From positions 18,605 through 82,604 of the forward strand of contig ONFF01000014.1 of assembly GCA_900317055.1 (NCBI GenBank): a stretch of DNA of 64,000 nucleotides, written 5' to 3'. The first letter of the stretch is position 1; each line of letters starts with the position of its first letter. Below, in pieces: positions 50,271 through 58,231 of the stretch. A program made the translations under genes and the position numbers. The notes beneath the pieces are model-generated. The model did no database searches, was not told the DNA's origin, and saw nothing but the letters and a program-made list of their open reading frames with translations. Origin of the DNA: an uncultured Bacteroidales bacterium (GTDB taxonomy: Bacteria; Bacteroidota; Bacteroidia; Bacteroidales; F082).

Positions 50271-51089
50271 TTACTGCTTGGCCTCTACTTCAGTAGTCAA
50301 ACTACGTACCCCTCCACAACGAAGGTTTGGTGTATTGATTCGTATATCGCAATCCACCACGAAAATGTTTCCTTCTTTTGAGCGTATCACATTCTCGTCG
50401 TGCAGGTCGCTCAAATAGATTTCAGGAGTGGCGAAAGTCCAATTTCTCGGATTGATGAGCTTGAATCCAATGCGTTCAGCAAACAAGGCGATTTCTTCAT
50501 CCGACATGTGTGTCCCTTCAATGAATGGCTGCTCTGCTACAATCTTGAAATCACCGTCTGCCGTGCGTCCAAACCCCAACACTTTTAGTGCGGTTTCTGG
50601 GAAATAAGTGTTATGCAGCGAGATACGGTCAAGTGCCAGAATGGGTTGGATAAAATAGTCAAGCCCAATGGCTTTTACCAATGTGGCACCATGGTCGTAA
50701 ACTATAGCTTCTCCGCCTTCTGCAATTTGCTCACCTAACATGCGCGGCAGGGCATCTTCGACACGTTCTGTCCAGCAACCGACTTTCTTTGCCCATTGCT
50801 CTATGCATTCAGCCTGCTTCGCTCCGCGTTGGACTTCTCTTTTGAAGTCGCCGACATCTGGTGCAGCATTTCTATCTGCCGCAGTTTCTGCTCCCGCGAG
50901 TAGGGATGCAATGACATGCGTAGTACCTCCCATTGAGCAGCCATACTGTTCTGCCGATGAAAATCGCTTATATACAAGCCGTTGTGTGATGAATTGTTCT
51001 GCATACGACTCCAGTTTTGAAAGACCGTTGGCAGTGAAGCCCTCGTCGATAATCGAATGGATGCTATGCCAAAAGTCTTGGTTGTTCAT
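50271..51089 (-). CDS. Protein-kinase-like (polyvalent-protein kinase type) protein
   Basis: 272 residues from the ATG at 51089, with a -7 box (TATTTTTG, minus strand, about 51124-51131) upstream. The second half has kinase-like features: GGEAIVYDHGATLVKAI (lysine strand), IYLSDLHDENVI (DxHxxN catalytic-loop-like) and IFVVDCDIRIN (metal-binding Asp). This resembles the putative kinase domain found in polyvalent proteins of mobile elements. The first 100 residues are helical and unassigned. Stand-alone and monocistronic. Function unknown. Confidence 0.55.
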   Translation of the reverse strand: MNNQDFWHSIHSIIDEGFTANGLSKLESYAEQFITQRLVYKRFSSAEQYGCSMGGTTHVIASLLAGAETAADRNAAPDVGDFKREVQRGAKQAECIEQWAKKVGCWTERVEDALPRMLGEQIAEGGEAIVYDHGATLVKAIGLDYFIQPILALDRISLHNTYFPETALKVLGFGRTADGDFKIVAEQPFIEGTHMSDEEIALFAERIGFKLINPRNWTFATPEIYLSDLHDENVIRSKEGNIFVVDCDIRINTPNLRCGGVRSLTTEVEAKQ

Positions 51090-51163
51090 TTTTGATATGT
51101 TTGAATCATTATCCAATGATGCGCAAAAATACAACTTTTTTCAAATCGTCGCCATCGGTTTGT

Positions 51164-51973
51164 TCACTCCCTAAATGAACTCGGCGAAGCCCCGAGATTG
51201 TTTTGGACGTAGCGCGAGAAGTGGCTGAGGGAGGCGAAGTTGAAGCGGTCGGCGATGTCGGTGAGTGTGAGGCTACGGTCTTTGAGCAGGTGCGAAAGTT
51301 CCATAGCGGCATAGCGGTTGATCCAGTAGTTGGCCGACTGGCCGCTGACGCGCTTACAGATTTCTGAGAGGTATTTGGGCGTGACGCACAACTCGCTGGC
51401 GTACCATGCCACATCGCGGTGCTCGCGGTAATCGCTGCGCTCCAGCATCGCCACGAAGCGGTCCATCACCGAGGCAGTCTGCGCCGACAGATCCGCCTCG
51501 CCGTAGATGCGCGAGTGGAACTCGAAGAAGTCGATAAAGAGCATCTGAAGCACGGCAATCATCTCGTCGCCGTGAAAATACTGGTGCGGATGCCTCATGC
51601 GACGGAACACCTCATCGAAGTCGCGTTCGCATAGCTGTTGCTCCTCCTCGTTGAGATGCATGATGGGGTCGATGTAGAGCGACATGCCGCCACGTGTGCC
51701 GTAGTTGGAATGTGTGGCGCAGACGTTGATGAAGTCAAAATCCACATAGACGACATTCACACGAAAGTCCACTGATGGCTTCATTCGTGTCACCTGCCGA
51801 TTGGCTACCACAATCATGCAGTCGCCCTTCCGGAAGTGCAGCTGGCTACCGCCATACCACACCTCGCACTCGCCCGCCGAGCAGTAGGCATGGGTGATAT
51901 AGCTTTCCATACCCGCCTCCGCGATGCGATTGAGACTATTGTCGATGATGATATTTCGTTCGTTGAGTTCCAC
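51164..51973 (-). CDS. AraC family transcriptional regulator (GTG start)
   Basis: 269 residues. About 1-150 is a cupin-like sensor domain; about 165-269 holds two AraC helix-turn-helix motifs (WYASELCVTPKYLSEICKRVSG; LTLTDIADRFNFASLSHFSRYVQ). The only upstream start is a GTG lying 4 bases from the -7 box TAACTTTG (51978-51985, minus), so the message is probably leaderless. If not, the next Met is about 20 codons in. Nearby candidate target: the aldo-keto reductase operon. Confidence 0.82.
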   Translation of the reverse strand: MELNERNIIIDNSLNRIAEAGMESYITHAYCSAGECEVWYGGSQLHFRKGDCMIVVANRQVTRMKPSVDFRVNVVYVDFDFINVCATHSNYGTRGGMSLYIDPIMHLNEEEQQLCERDFDEVFRRMRHPHQYFHGDEMIAVLQMLFIDFFEFHSRIYGEADLSAQTASVMDRFVAMLERSDYREHRDVAWYASELCVTPKYLSEICKRVSGQSANYWINRYAAMELSHLLKDRSLTLTDIADRFNFASLSHFSRYVQNNLGASPSSFRE

Positions 51974-51989
51974 GATGCAAAGTTATAAA

Positions 51990-52027
51990 AAATCCGCAAT
52001 CCAAGACTGTGGCTGGATTGCGGATTT
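51990..52027. repeat. Dispersed hairpin repeat, copy D
   Basis: AAATCCGCAATCC (51990-52002) pairs perfectly over 13 bp with GGATTGCGGATTT (52015-52027) around the loop AAGACTGTGGCT. It ends the operon of the DUF5692-like protein and sits just upstream of the AraC promoter. Confidence 0.7.
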
Positions 52028-52045
52028 GTTCAATAAGACCAATGC

Positions 52046-53149
52046 TTAATCTACATCGGCACGGGCCATGGCATCCTTATAGTATTTCTGGTTGACAAAC
52101 ACGTCTTCCTTGTAAGGATTGATGTGACGTTTCTTGGAAACCGAGATGATGTAGCCAAGAGCAACGATGTTCACAATCAGTGCGAGTGCGCTGATCACCA
52201 TCATCATGGTAGGATTGGCCGCCACGACGGAAGGATCTACTGTAGTGCCCACAACACCGTCAACGGCAGCTTGTCCACCCGCAGCGTACAACTTCTCAAT
52301 GGTGGTGACACCTTCAGGATAGAGAACGGGAAGCGTAGCCCAGCTGAACCACTGACGACCGTCTTTGAAGGTCTCCTGGAAGAGCGGGAACACCTGTGCG
52401 AACATGCACCAGATGGCCAAGGTATTGGCGCGGTTCTGGATCCAACCACCACGGTTCCACAGCAAAGCGGCCACCGTAGGAGCCAGCAGCAGAGCAACGC
52501 CACAGTACCAGCTGTGCGTCGGCAGGCAGTTGTAGGTGTAGGCAAAGTTCCAGATGTCGTAGATCACAATATACACCCAGGTCATGTCGGCCCAGATCAT
52601 GTCTTTCTTGTCCTTGGAGGCGTACACATTCCACCAAGCAGTCATACAAAAGATGTTGAACAAACCGGCAACACCATTAAAGACATTGTGCCAGCCACCG
52701 TATTGCCAAACGCCTTCGGAGGTAAGCCACCACTTGTTCCATCCCATCACAGCGCTCTCGAAGTCGGAGACGCATGCAATCAAGATGTTGATGGCCACGA
52801 TGATGAACGGGAACGGCTTGAACCAATGCTTGGCACCGATACCCCATTTGTACTTGATCATCATAAAGCCGATACATCCGGCTGTGGCTGCATAAAGCTT
52901 GGCGTAGTGGAACCATCCCTGCATGTAGACATGGGTCTGGTTTTCCAACGCCCACTGTGCACCGCTGCGGACGCCAAGCCAGATGGCGAGGAAGTAGGCT
53001 GTCAAAGCAACGGGAACAACCAAAAATGTAAAGATGCCGCCGAATTTGGTGCGACGGGCGAACTCGTTAAGTAAGATAAGGCCTGCGAGGACAACGAGCA
53101 TCATTCCCCACTGAGGCAGCGCATTAGCGCCATAAACTTGGAAAAACAT
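52046..53149 (-). CDS. DUF5692-like multi-pass membrane protein
   Basis: 367 residues with about nine hydrophobic segments and many tryptophans (WWLTSEGVWQYGGWHNVFNG; VYIVIYDIWNFAYTYNCLPTHSW). It matches the uncharacterised DUF5692 family. It is the last gene of the hypB / flavoprotein / hypA cluster, which suggests a membrane partner or transporter linked to nickel or to the Fe-S flavoprotein. No catalytic motif is recognised. Confidence 0.65.
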   Translation of the reverse strand: MFFQVYGANALPQWGMMLVVLAGLILLNEFARRTKFGGIFTFLVVPVALTAYFLAIWLGVRSGAQWALENQTHVYMQGWFHYAKLYAATAGCIGFMMIKYKWGIGAKHWFKPFPFIIVAINILIACVSDFESAVMGWNKWWLTSEGVWQYGGWHNVFNGVAGLFNIFCMTAWWNVYASKDKKDMIWADMTWVYIVIYDIWNFAYTYNCLPTHSWYCGVALLLAPTVAALLWNRGGWIQNRANTLAIWCMFAQVFPLFQETFKDGRQWFSWATLPVLYPEGVTTIEKLYAAGGQAAVDGVVGTTVDPSVVAANPTMMMVISALALIVNIVALGYIISVSKKRHINPYKEDVFVNQKYYKDAMARADVD

Positions 53150-53178
53150 GATTGTTGATTGTTTATTTGTTTAATTGT

Positions 53179-53538
53179 TTAATTGTTGAGTTGACTCGAG
53201 ACACGGGACTTCGGGACGCGAGACTTTAAAATGGCATAAACCGCCCATACTGCTGTGATTACTATCGACATAGGGACGCCTACGGTAAGCATCTCGCGAA
53301 GCATGACGGCACCGCCTCCCGCATTCTCAAGTGCGGTGAAGAACGGGAAACGCCAAGTGAGTTCGCCGTTGATGATATGGTCCACGACCAACATCACCGA
53401 ACCACCCCAAAGCATCTTCTCCAAAGCTGGCAGATGACGCGCAAAGGCAGAATGATCGCTTCGGTTGTTTTTTTCATTGGATTTGCGAATGGCACTCGTG
53501 ACCACCGCTTGTGCTAAAGGTACTACAAAACAAGACAT
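53179..53538 (-). CDS. Small membrane protein of the hyp cluster
   Basis: 119 residues with about two membrane segments (MLWGGSVMLVVDHIINGEL; VGVPMSIVITAVWAVYAIL). The C-terminal LKSRVPKSRVSSQLNN is encoded by a simple repeat that spills over from the intergenic gap, so the tail is probably not functional. Unknown family; located between hypA and the DUF5692-like gene. Confidence 0.55.
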   Translation of the reverse strand: MSCFVVPLAQAVVTSAIRKSNEKNNRSDHSAFARHLPALEKMLWGGSVMLVVDHIINGELTWRFPFFTALENAGGGAVMLREMLTVGVPMSIVITAVWAVYAILKSRVPKSRVSSQLNN

Positions 53539-53576
53539 ATACTTGATTATTTGAATTTTAAAATTTGAATTTTGAA

Positions 53577-53918
53577 TTACACAACTATGCTGTTGATTTC
53601 CACTTCATTGCCTCGAAGTAGCCAGGTGTTGTTGCTGTTGCAATGCGGACAAGTCTTGCCGAACTTAACGGTCTCGTATTCTTTCTTGCAGTTGTCACAA
53701 TAAGTCACCGCTGGGATGGTGTTAATCTTCAACTCACATCCTTTTAGCATCTCTTCCTTGTCAGCCGCCCAACGCCAACAGTCGGTGAGTAGATGGGGCA
53801 CCACGGTCGACACCTCGCCGATGTCCATCACCACGCTGGAGACATGATCCACATGATTCTCCTCCGCCACTGCTTTGACGTCCTTGATAATATAAAATAC
53901 GACTCCGAGTTCGTGCAC
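53577..53918 (-). CDS. hypA: HypA-like nickel metallochaperone
   Basis: 113 residues with GTG start at 53918: MHELGVVFYII, so the nickel-binding His2 follows the start Met as in HypA. The zinc site is CDNCKKEY ... CPHC. The bases directly before the GTG are a CAATT-type repeat, so the longer frame is not real. HypA delivers Ni(II) to hydrogenase (or urease) with HypB, which lies in the same cluster; no hydrogenase subunit is in the window. Confidence 0.82.
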   Translation of the reverse strand: MHELGVVFYIIKDVKAVAEENHVDHVSSVVMDIGEVSTVVPHLLTDCWRWAADKEEMLKGCELKINTIPAVTYCDNCKKEYETVKFGKTCPHCNSNNTWLLRGNEVEINSIVV

Positions 53919-53955
53919 GGTTGATAATTGAAAATTGAGAATTGATAATTGATAA
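53919..53955. repeat. TTGATAATTGA repeat tract between flavoprotein and hypA genes
   Basis: Near-tandem AATTGATAATTGA / AATTGAGA units fill the whole gap from the flavoprotein stop to the hypA start, of the same type as 17372-17424. Confidence 0.65.
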
Positions 53956-56781
53956 TTATTTCTTGCCGAAGATGATTTTTCCGGTGCGTTTGAGCATATA
54001 AGGCAGGATGCCACCGAACTTGTCCTCTGAGGTGCGCATGATGCTGGCATCGGGATTGTCGCGGAAGAGGTGGATGGCGTCGAAGCCGCACTTGGTGGTA
54101 CAGATGCCGCAGCCGATGCAGCGGTTCTCATCGACCACCGATGCGCCGCACGAGAGGCAGCGGGCTGTCTCTTTCCGTACTTGCTCTTCGGTGAGGGTGA
54201 CCATATATTCGCTGAAAGGATTCTCGTTGGCTTTATGGCCTTCCACTTGACGCGAACTGTTGTCGTATGATTCCACGAGGATGTCGTCCTTGTTCAGTTC
54301 AATGAAGTCGCGGCGGTTGCGACCGATGGTCATGTGTCCGTGTTGCACAAAGCGGTGCAGACTCTCTGCGGCCTCCTTGCCAGCGGCAATGGCATCGATA
54401 GCGAACTTGGGACCCGTGAAGACGTCGCCGCCCACGAAGATGTCTTCCTCTGCAGTCTGATAGGTCAGCTTGTCGGCAACGGGATACACACCTCTGAAGA
54501 ACTCTACCTTGGTGTCCTTGAGCAGGTCTTTCAGAATGACGGTCTGTCCAATGGCGAAGATAACCATGTCAGCATCCAATGTAATCAGTTCATTCTCGTC
54601 GTATTGTGGATTGAAACGGTGTTCGGCGTCATAGACCGAGGTGCATTTCTTGAAGACAATGCCACTGACTTTGCCATCGCCAAGCACTTCCTTCGGTCCC
54701 CAACCTGGGTTGATGACCACGCCGTCTTCGCGAGCTTCTTTGCGCTCTTCAAGCGATGCCGGCATGATGTCTTCGGTCTCCAATGACAGCATTGTTACCG
54801 ATGTCGCACCACTGCGTTTGGCCACACGGGCAGCATCGATGGCCACATTGCCGCCGCCAACGACTACTATGTTGCCCGAGACCTTCACCTTGCCGCAGTT
54901 GGCGTCGTGCAGGAAGTCGATGGCAGTGATGGTACCGGGAAGTGTTTCACCCGAAATGCCGGGCAGTTTTCCTCCTTGGCAGCCGATAGCAATATAGAAG
55001 CCCTTGTAGCCTTGTTCGCGGAGTTGTTCTATGGTGATGTCCTTGCCGACCTCCACGCTCGTACGAATCTCCACGCCAATCTCGCGCATGATGTCGATTT
55101 CAGCCTTGATGACGTCTTTGTCCAGTTTGTAGGAAGGAATGCCATAGCGTAACATGCCGCCAGGCTCCTCGCTCTTCTCAAACACAGTGGGCTTGTAGCC
55201 CATAGTGGCAAGATAATAGGCGCAGCTCAATCCTGCGGGACCGCCGCCGATGATGGCAATCTTCTCCTCCCATTGTTCCTGAACGTTCGAGCAGATATTC
55301 ACCTCTGGCACAAAGCGTGTCTCGGCGTTGAGGTCTTGCTCGGCGATGAATTTCTTCACGGCATCGATGGCGATGGGCTGGTCAATGGTGCCACGGGTAC
55401 AAGCGTCCTCGCAACGGCGGTTGCACACGCGACCGCAGACTGCCGGGAATGGGTTCTCGCGTTTGATGAGCTCCAAAGCCTCGGTATATTTGCCTTCAGC
55501 GGCTTTCTTGAGATATCCTTGTACGGCGATGTGGGCAGGACAAGCGGTCTTGCACGGTGCTGTACCCGTTGGGTAGCAGTTGATTCGGTTCTTGTCGCGG
55601 TAGTCTTCCGTCCACTTTTGCGGACCCCATTTCTTGGCATCGGGAAGTTCCTGTTTGGGATAGGTCTGCTCGCCATGTTTGGTGCAGAGCTTCTGTCCCA
55701 AACGGACAGCACCTGCAGGGCAGTATTCCACGCAGCGACCACAAGCCACACAATTCTTTGGGTCAACATGAGCCACATATGCACTACGCGACATGTTCGG
55801 GGTGTTGAAAAGCTGTGATGTACGCAAAGCATTGCATATCTTTACGTTACAATTACAGATGGCGAAAATCTTTCCTTCACCGTCAATGTTAGTGACTTGA
55901 TGCACGAAGCCGTGGTCTTCGGCCTTCTTCAGAATGGCAATCGCCTCGTCGTAGGTGATAAAGTGGCCTCGATTGGTCTCCACCAAATACTCGGCCATGT
56001 CGCCTACGCCGATGCACCAGTCGCGGTAGTCGTCGGCACAGCCTTCATCGAGTTTTTTGCGTCCGTAGCGACAGCTGCAGATACCTACTGCCAGGTGGCC
56101 TTCATAACGCTTGAGCCAATAGGAGATATGCTCGATGTCGGCTGTCTCGTTCTCCATCGAGATGGCTTTTTCGACGGGGATCACATGCATTCCGATACCG
56201 CTACCGCCCATAGGTACCATTGGGGTAACCTTTTCCAGAGGCAAGAAGGTCATGCGTTCGAAAAACATGGCCAGTTCGGGGTGTTTGTCCATCAGATCCA
56301 CGTTCATGTTGGTATATTCTGCTGAACCTGGGACAAACATCGGCACCCAGTAGATGCGGGCGTCGCGTTCAAACGAAGTGCCGGCCACCGGTCCTTCCTT
56401 GGTGTATTTGTCGCCGTAGTCGTACTCCAACATGCCGAGATAGGCCAGCTTGTCCAGAAGTTCATCAAATGACTTGTCGTCGGGGGTATAGTGTTTCTTG
56501 GCATTCAACTCATGCAATTCGGCATAGCTGTGATGCTCTCTCACTTTGAAGAAGTTGCCAGGAAGCATGTCCAAGAGCAAATCCAACGAGGCCTCGCGGG
56601 TAGCAGCATCCATCTCGTCCTCGAAGATGCAGGCAAGCCCCCAATACTCTGGGGCATCGGTGTCCATCTTGATTTTTCCTGGGATACGGTCCGTGACGTG
56701 ACGGACGAATTTCAACAGTTTCGGGTTCGGGTTTTTGTCGCCTTTGTGTTTGGGGACAAACTTGGTTGACATTTCGGGCAT
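53956..56781 (-). CDS. Large Fe-S/FAD oxidoreductase (GltD-like) of the hyp cluster
   Basis: 941 residues. About 1-320 is an unfamiliar N-terminal part with cysteine motifs (GICSCRYGRKKLDEGC; AICNCNVKICNAL). About 340-370 is a 4Fe-4S motif (NCVACGRCVEYCPAG). About 405-860 is the glutamate-synthase small-subunit-like core: CKTACPAHIAVQGYL, CGRVCNRRCEDACTRG, FAD site IIGGGPAGLSCAYYLA, NAD(P) site VVVGGGNVAIDAARVA and VGGDVFTGP. The C-terminus adds CLSCGA and CIGCGICTTKCGFDAI. It probably moves electrons between NAD(P)H and an iron-sulfur or nickel partner. It lies between hypB and hypA. Confidence 0.82.
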   Translation of the reverse strand: MPEMSTKFVPKHKGDKNPNPKLLKFVRHVTDRIPGKIKMDTDAPEYWGLACIFEDEMDAATREASLDLLLDMLPGNFFKVREHHSYAELHELNAKKHYTPDDKSFDELLDKLAYLGMLEYDYGDKYTKEGPVAGTSFERDARIYWVPMFVPGSAEYTNMNVDLMDKHPELAMFFERMTFLPLEKVTPMVPMGGSGIGMHVIPVEKAISMENETADIEHISYWLKRYEGHLAVGICSCRYGRKKLDEGCADDYRDWCIGVGDMAEYLVETNRGHFITYDEAIAILKKAEDHGFVHQVTNIDGEGKIFAICNCNVKICNALRTSQLFNTPNMSRSAYVAHVDPKNCVACGRCVEYCPAGAVRLGQKLCTKHGEQTYPKQELPDAKKWGPQKWTEDYRDKNRINCYPTGTAPCKTACPAHIAVQGYLKKAAEGKYTEALELIKRENPFPAVCGRVCNRRCEDACTRGTIDQPIAIDAVKKFIAEQDLNAETRFVPEVNICSNVQEQWEEKIAIIGGGPAGLSCAYYLATMGYKPTVFEKSEEPGGMLRYGIPSYKLDKDVIKAEIDIMREIGVEIRTSVEVGKDITIEQLREQGYKGFYIAIGCQGGKLPGISGETLPGTITAIDFLHDANCGKVKVSGNIVVVGGGNVAIDAARVAKRSGATSVTMLSLETEDIMPASLEERKEAREDGVVINPGWGPKEVLGDGKVSGIVFKKCTSVYDAEHRFNPQYDENELITLDADMVIFAIGQTVILKDLLKDTKVEFFRGVYPVADKLTYQTAEEDIFVGGDVFTGPKFAIDAIAAGKEAAESLHRFVQHGHMTIGRNRRDFIELNKDDILVESYDNSSRQVEGHKANENPFSEYMVTLTEEQVRKETARCLSCGASVVDENRCIGCGICTTKCGFDAIHLFRDNPDASIMRTSEDKFGGILPYMLKRTGKIIFGKK

Positions 56782-56871
56782 AATATAATTAGTTTGGAGT
56801 TATCGGTTTGCAGTTGTTCAGTTGTCGCTTCGCGTCATTGCGAGGAACGAAGCAATCCAGTAAGACAATTA

Positions 56872-57546
56872 TCAGTTAGTTTTCCAGGCGTTGACTTCGG
56901 TGAGGAGCCATTGGACGAAGGCCTCCACGCCTTCACCGGTTTTTGCGCAAATGGGGATAACTTGTGCTTTGGGGTTACGTTGGTGGATGTAAGATTTGCA
57001 GCGTTCAAGGTCGAAGTCAAAATAGGGCATGACATCGATCTTATTGATAAGCACCAAATCGCAAACCGAGAACATCAGCGGATACTTCAGCGGCTTGTCG
57101 TCGCCCTCAGGTACAGAGAGGATCATGGCGTTGCGCACAGCACCTGTGTCGAACTCAGCGGGACAGACCAGGTTGCCTACATTCTCAAGAACGACCAAGT
57201 CGGCATCTTCCAATGCCACATTGTCCAAGCCCTGTCGGGTCATCTCCGCGTCAAGGTGGCACATCCCTCCCGTATGCAGCTGGATGGACGGAATTCCTGT
57301 CGCTTCCTTGATCTTGATAGCATCCACATCGCTATCGATATCTGCCTCCATCACGGCTACACGAATCTTATCCTTGAGACGGTTGATGGTCTGGATGAGA
57401 GTGGTGGTCTTCCCACTTCCTGGCGATGACATCAGGTTAAGAAGATACACACCTTTGGTTTTCAGTTCTTTGCGCAAATTATCCGCATCTTTGTCGTTTT
57501 CGGCAAAGACGCTTTTCTTGATTTCAATAACTTTGACTTTCTCCAT
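56872..57546 (-). CDS. hypB: HypB nickel-insertion GTPase
   Basis: 224 residues from the ATG at 57546. SIMIBI GTPase: P-loop LMSSPGSGKTTTL, EADIDSDVDA, metal site HTGGMCHLDAEM, ENVGNLVCPAEFD, LINKIDVMPYF. There is no His-rich N-terminal stretch. It works with HypA in Ni delivery. The -7 box TATCTTTG (57553-57560, minus) ends 6 bases before the ATG, so the transcript is probably leaderless. First gene of the cluster. Confidence 0.9.
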   Translation of the reverse strand: MEKVKVIEIKKSVFAENDKDADNLRKELKTKGVYLLNLMSSPGSGKTTTLIQTINRLKDKIRVAVMEADIDSDVDAIKIKEATGIPSIQLHTGGMCHLDAEMTRQGLDNVALEDADLVVLENVGNLVCPAEFDTGAVRNAMILSVPEGDDKPLKYPLMFSVCDLVLINKIDVMPYFDFDLERCKSYIHQRNPKAQVIPICAKTGEGVEAFVQWLLTEVNAWKTN

Positions 57547-57630
57547 AGGCTGCAAAGATAGGGGTTTTTTGGACTGTTACGACACTCAATGATAGATTTT
57601 CTTGGCAATTCATGGGTGCAAACGCACAAA

Positions 57631-57669
57631 AAATCCGCAATCCACGCCTTTCGCCTAGATTGCGGATTT
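57631..57669. repeat. Dispersed hairpin repeat, copy E
   Basis: AAATCCGCAATC (57631-57642) pairs with GATTGCGGATTT (57658-57669) around CACGCCTTTCGCCTA. It follows the acetyltransferase gene as its terminator, upstream of hypB. Confidence 0.7.
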
Positions 57670-57688
57670 CATTGTTTCATTCCATCTC

Positions 57689-58225
57689 TTATTTGATCAT
57701 TCTAATCACCTTGGCAGGGACACCGCCCACGATGGTATTGTCAGGCACATCCTTTCCCACCACGGCTCCGGCGGCCACGATGGCGTTCTCTCCGATGGTG
57801 ACTCCCGCCAATATCGTGGCGTTGGCACCAATCCAGGCGTTTTTCTTGATGACGATGGGCTTGGTGAGCAAGGAATGTCTTGTCCCTGGGTCTTCGGGAT
57901 GGTATTCTGTGGCCAAAACCACATGAGGCGCAATGAAGACGCTCTCTTCAATCGTGATGCCACCAAGTGCCAGGAAGGTGCAGCCGAAGTTGACGAAACT
58001 GCCCTTGCCGAAGGTGGTCTTCTTGCCATAGTTGATGTTGAACGGTGGAAACACCCGCACGGTGTCATCAATCACGGAGCCTGTTATTTGTCGCAGGAAC
58101 GCGCGCACCTCGGCCTCAGTGTGGTAGCCGGTGTTCATCTCGGCAACCAGTTTCATGCAACGCTGCACATCGGCATAAAGCTCATCGCTGCCGACATATG
58201 TTTTCCCTGTAGGTTGTTCGTTCAT
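57689..58225 (-). CDS. Maltose/galactoside-type O-acetyltransferase
   Basis: 178 residues, left-handed beta-helix: helical cap (DELYADVQRCMKLVAEMNTG), NINYGKKTTFGKGSFVNFGC, catalytic region APHVVLATEYHPED, and hexapeptide repeats AWIGANATILAGVTIGENAIVAAGAVV. It transfers acetyl groups to a sugar or similar hydroxyl compound. It starts 6 bases after the hydrolase gene; last of a three-gene unit. Confidence 0.82.
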   Translation of the reverse strand: MNEQPTGKTYVGSDELYADVQRCMKLVAEMNTGYHTEAEVRAFLRQITGSVIDDTVRVFPPFNINYGKKTTFGKGSFVNFGCTFLALGGITIEESVFIAPHVVLATEYHPEDPGTRHSLLTKPIVIKKNAWIGANATILAGVTIGENAIVAAGAVVGKDVPDNTIVGGVPAKVIRMIK

Positions 58226-58231
58226 TTTGTA

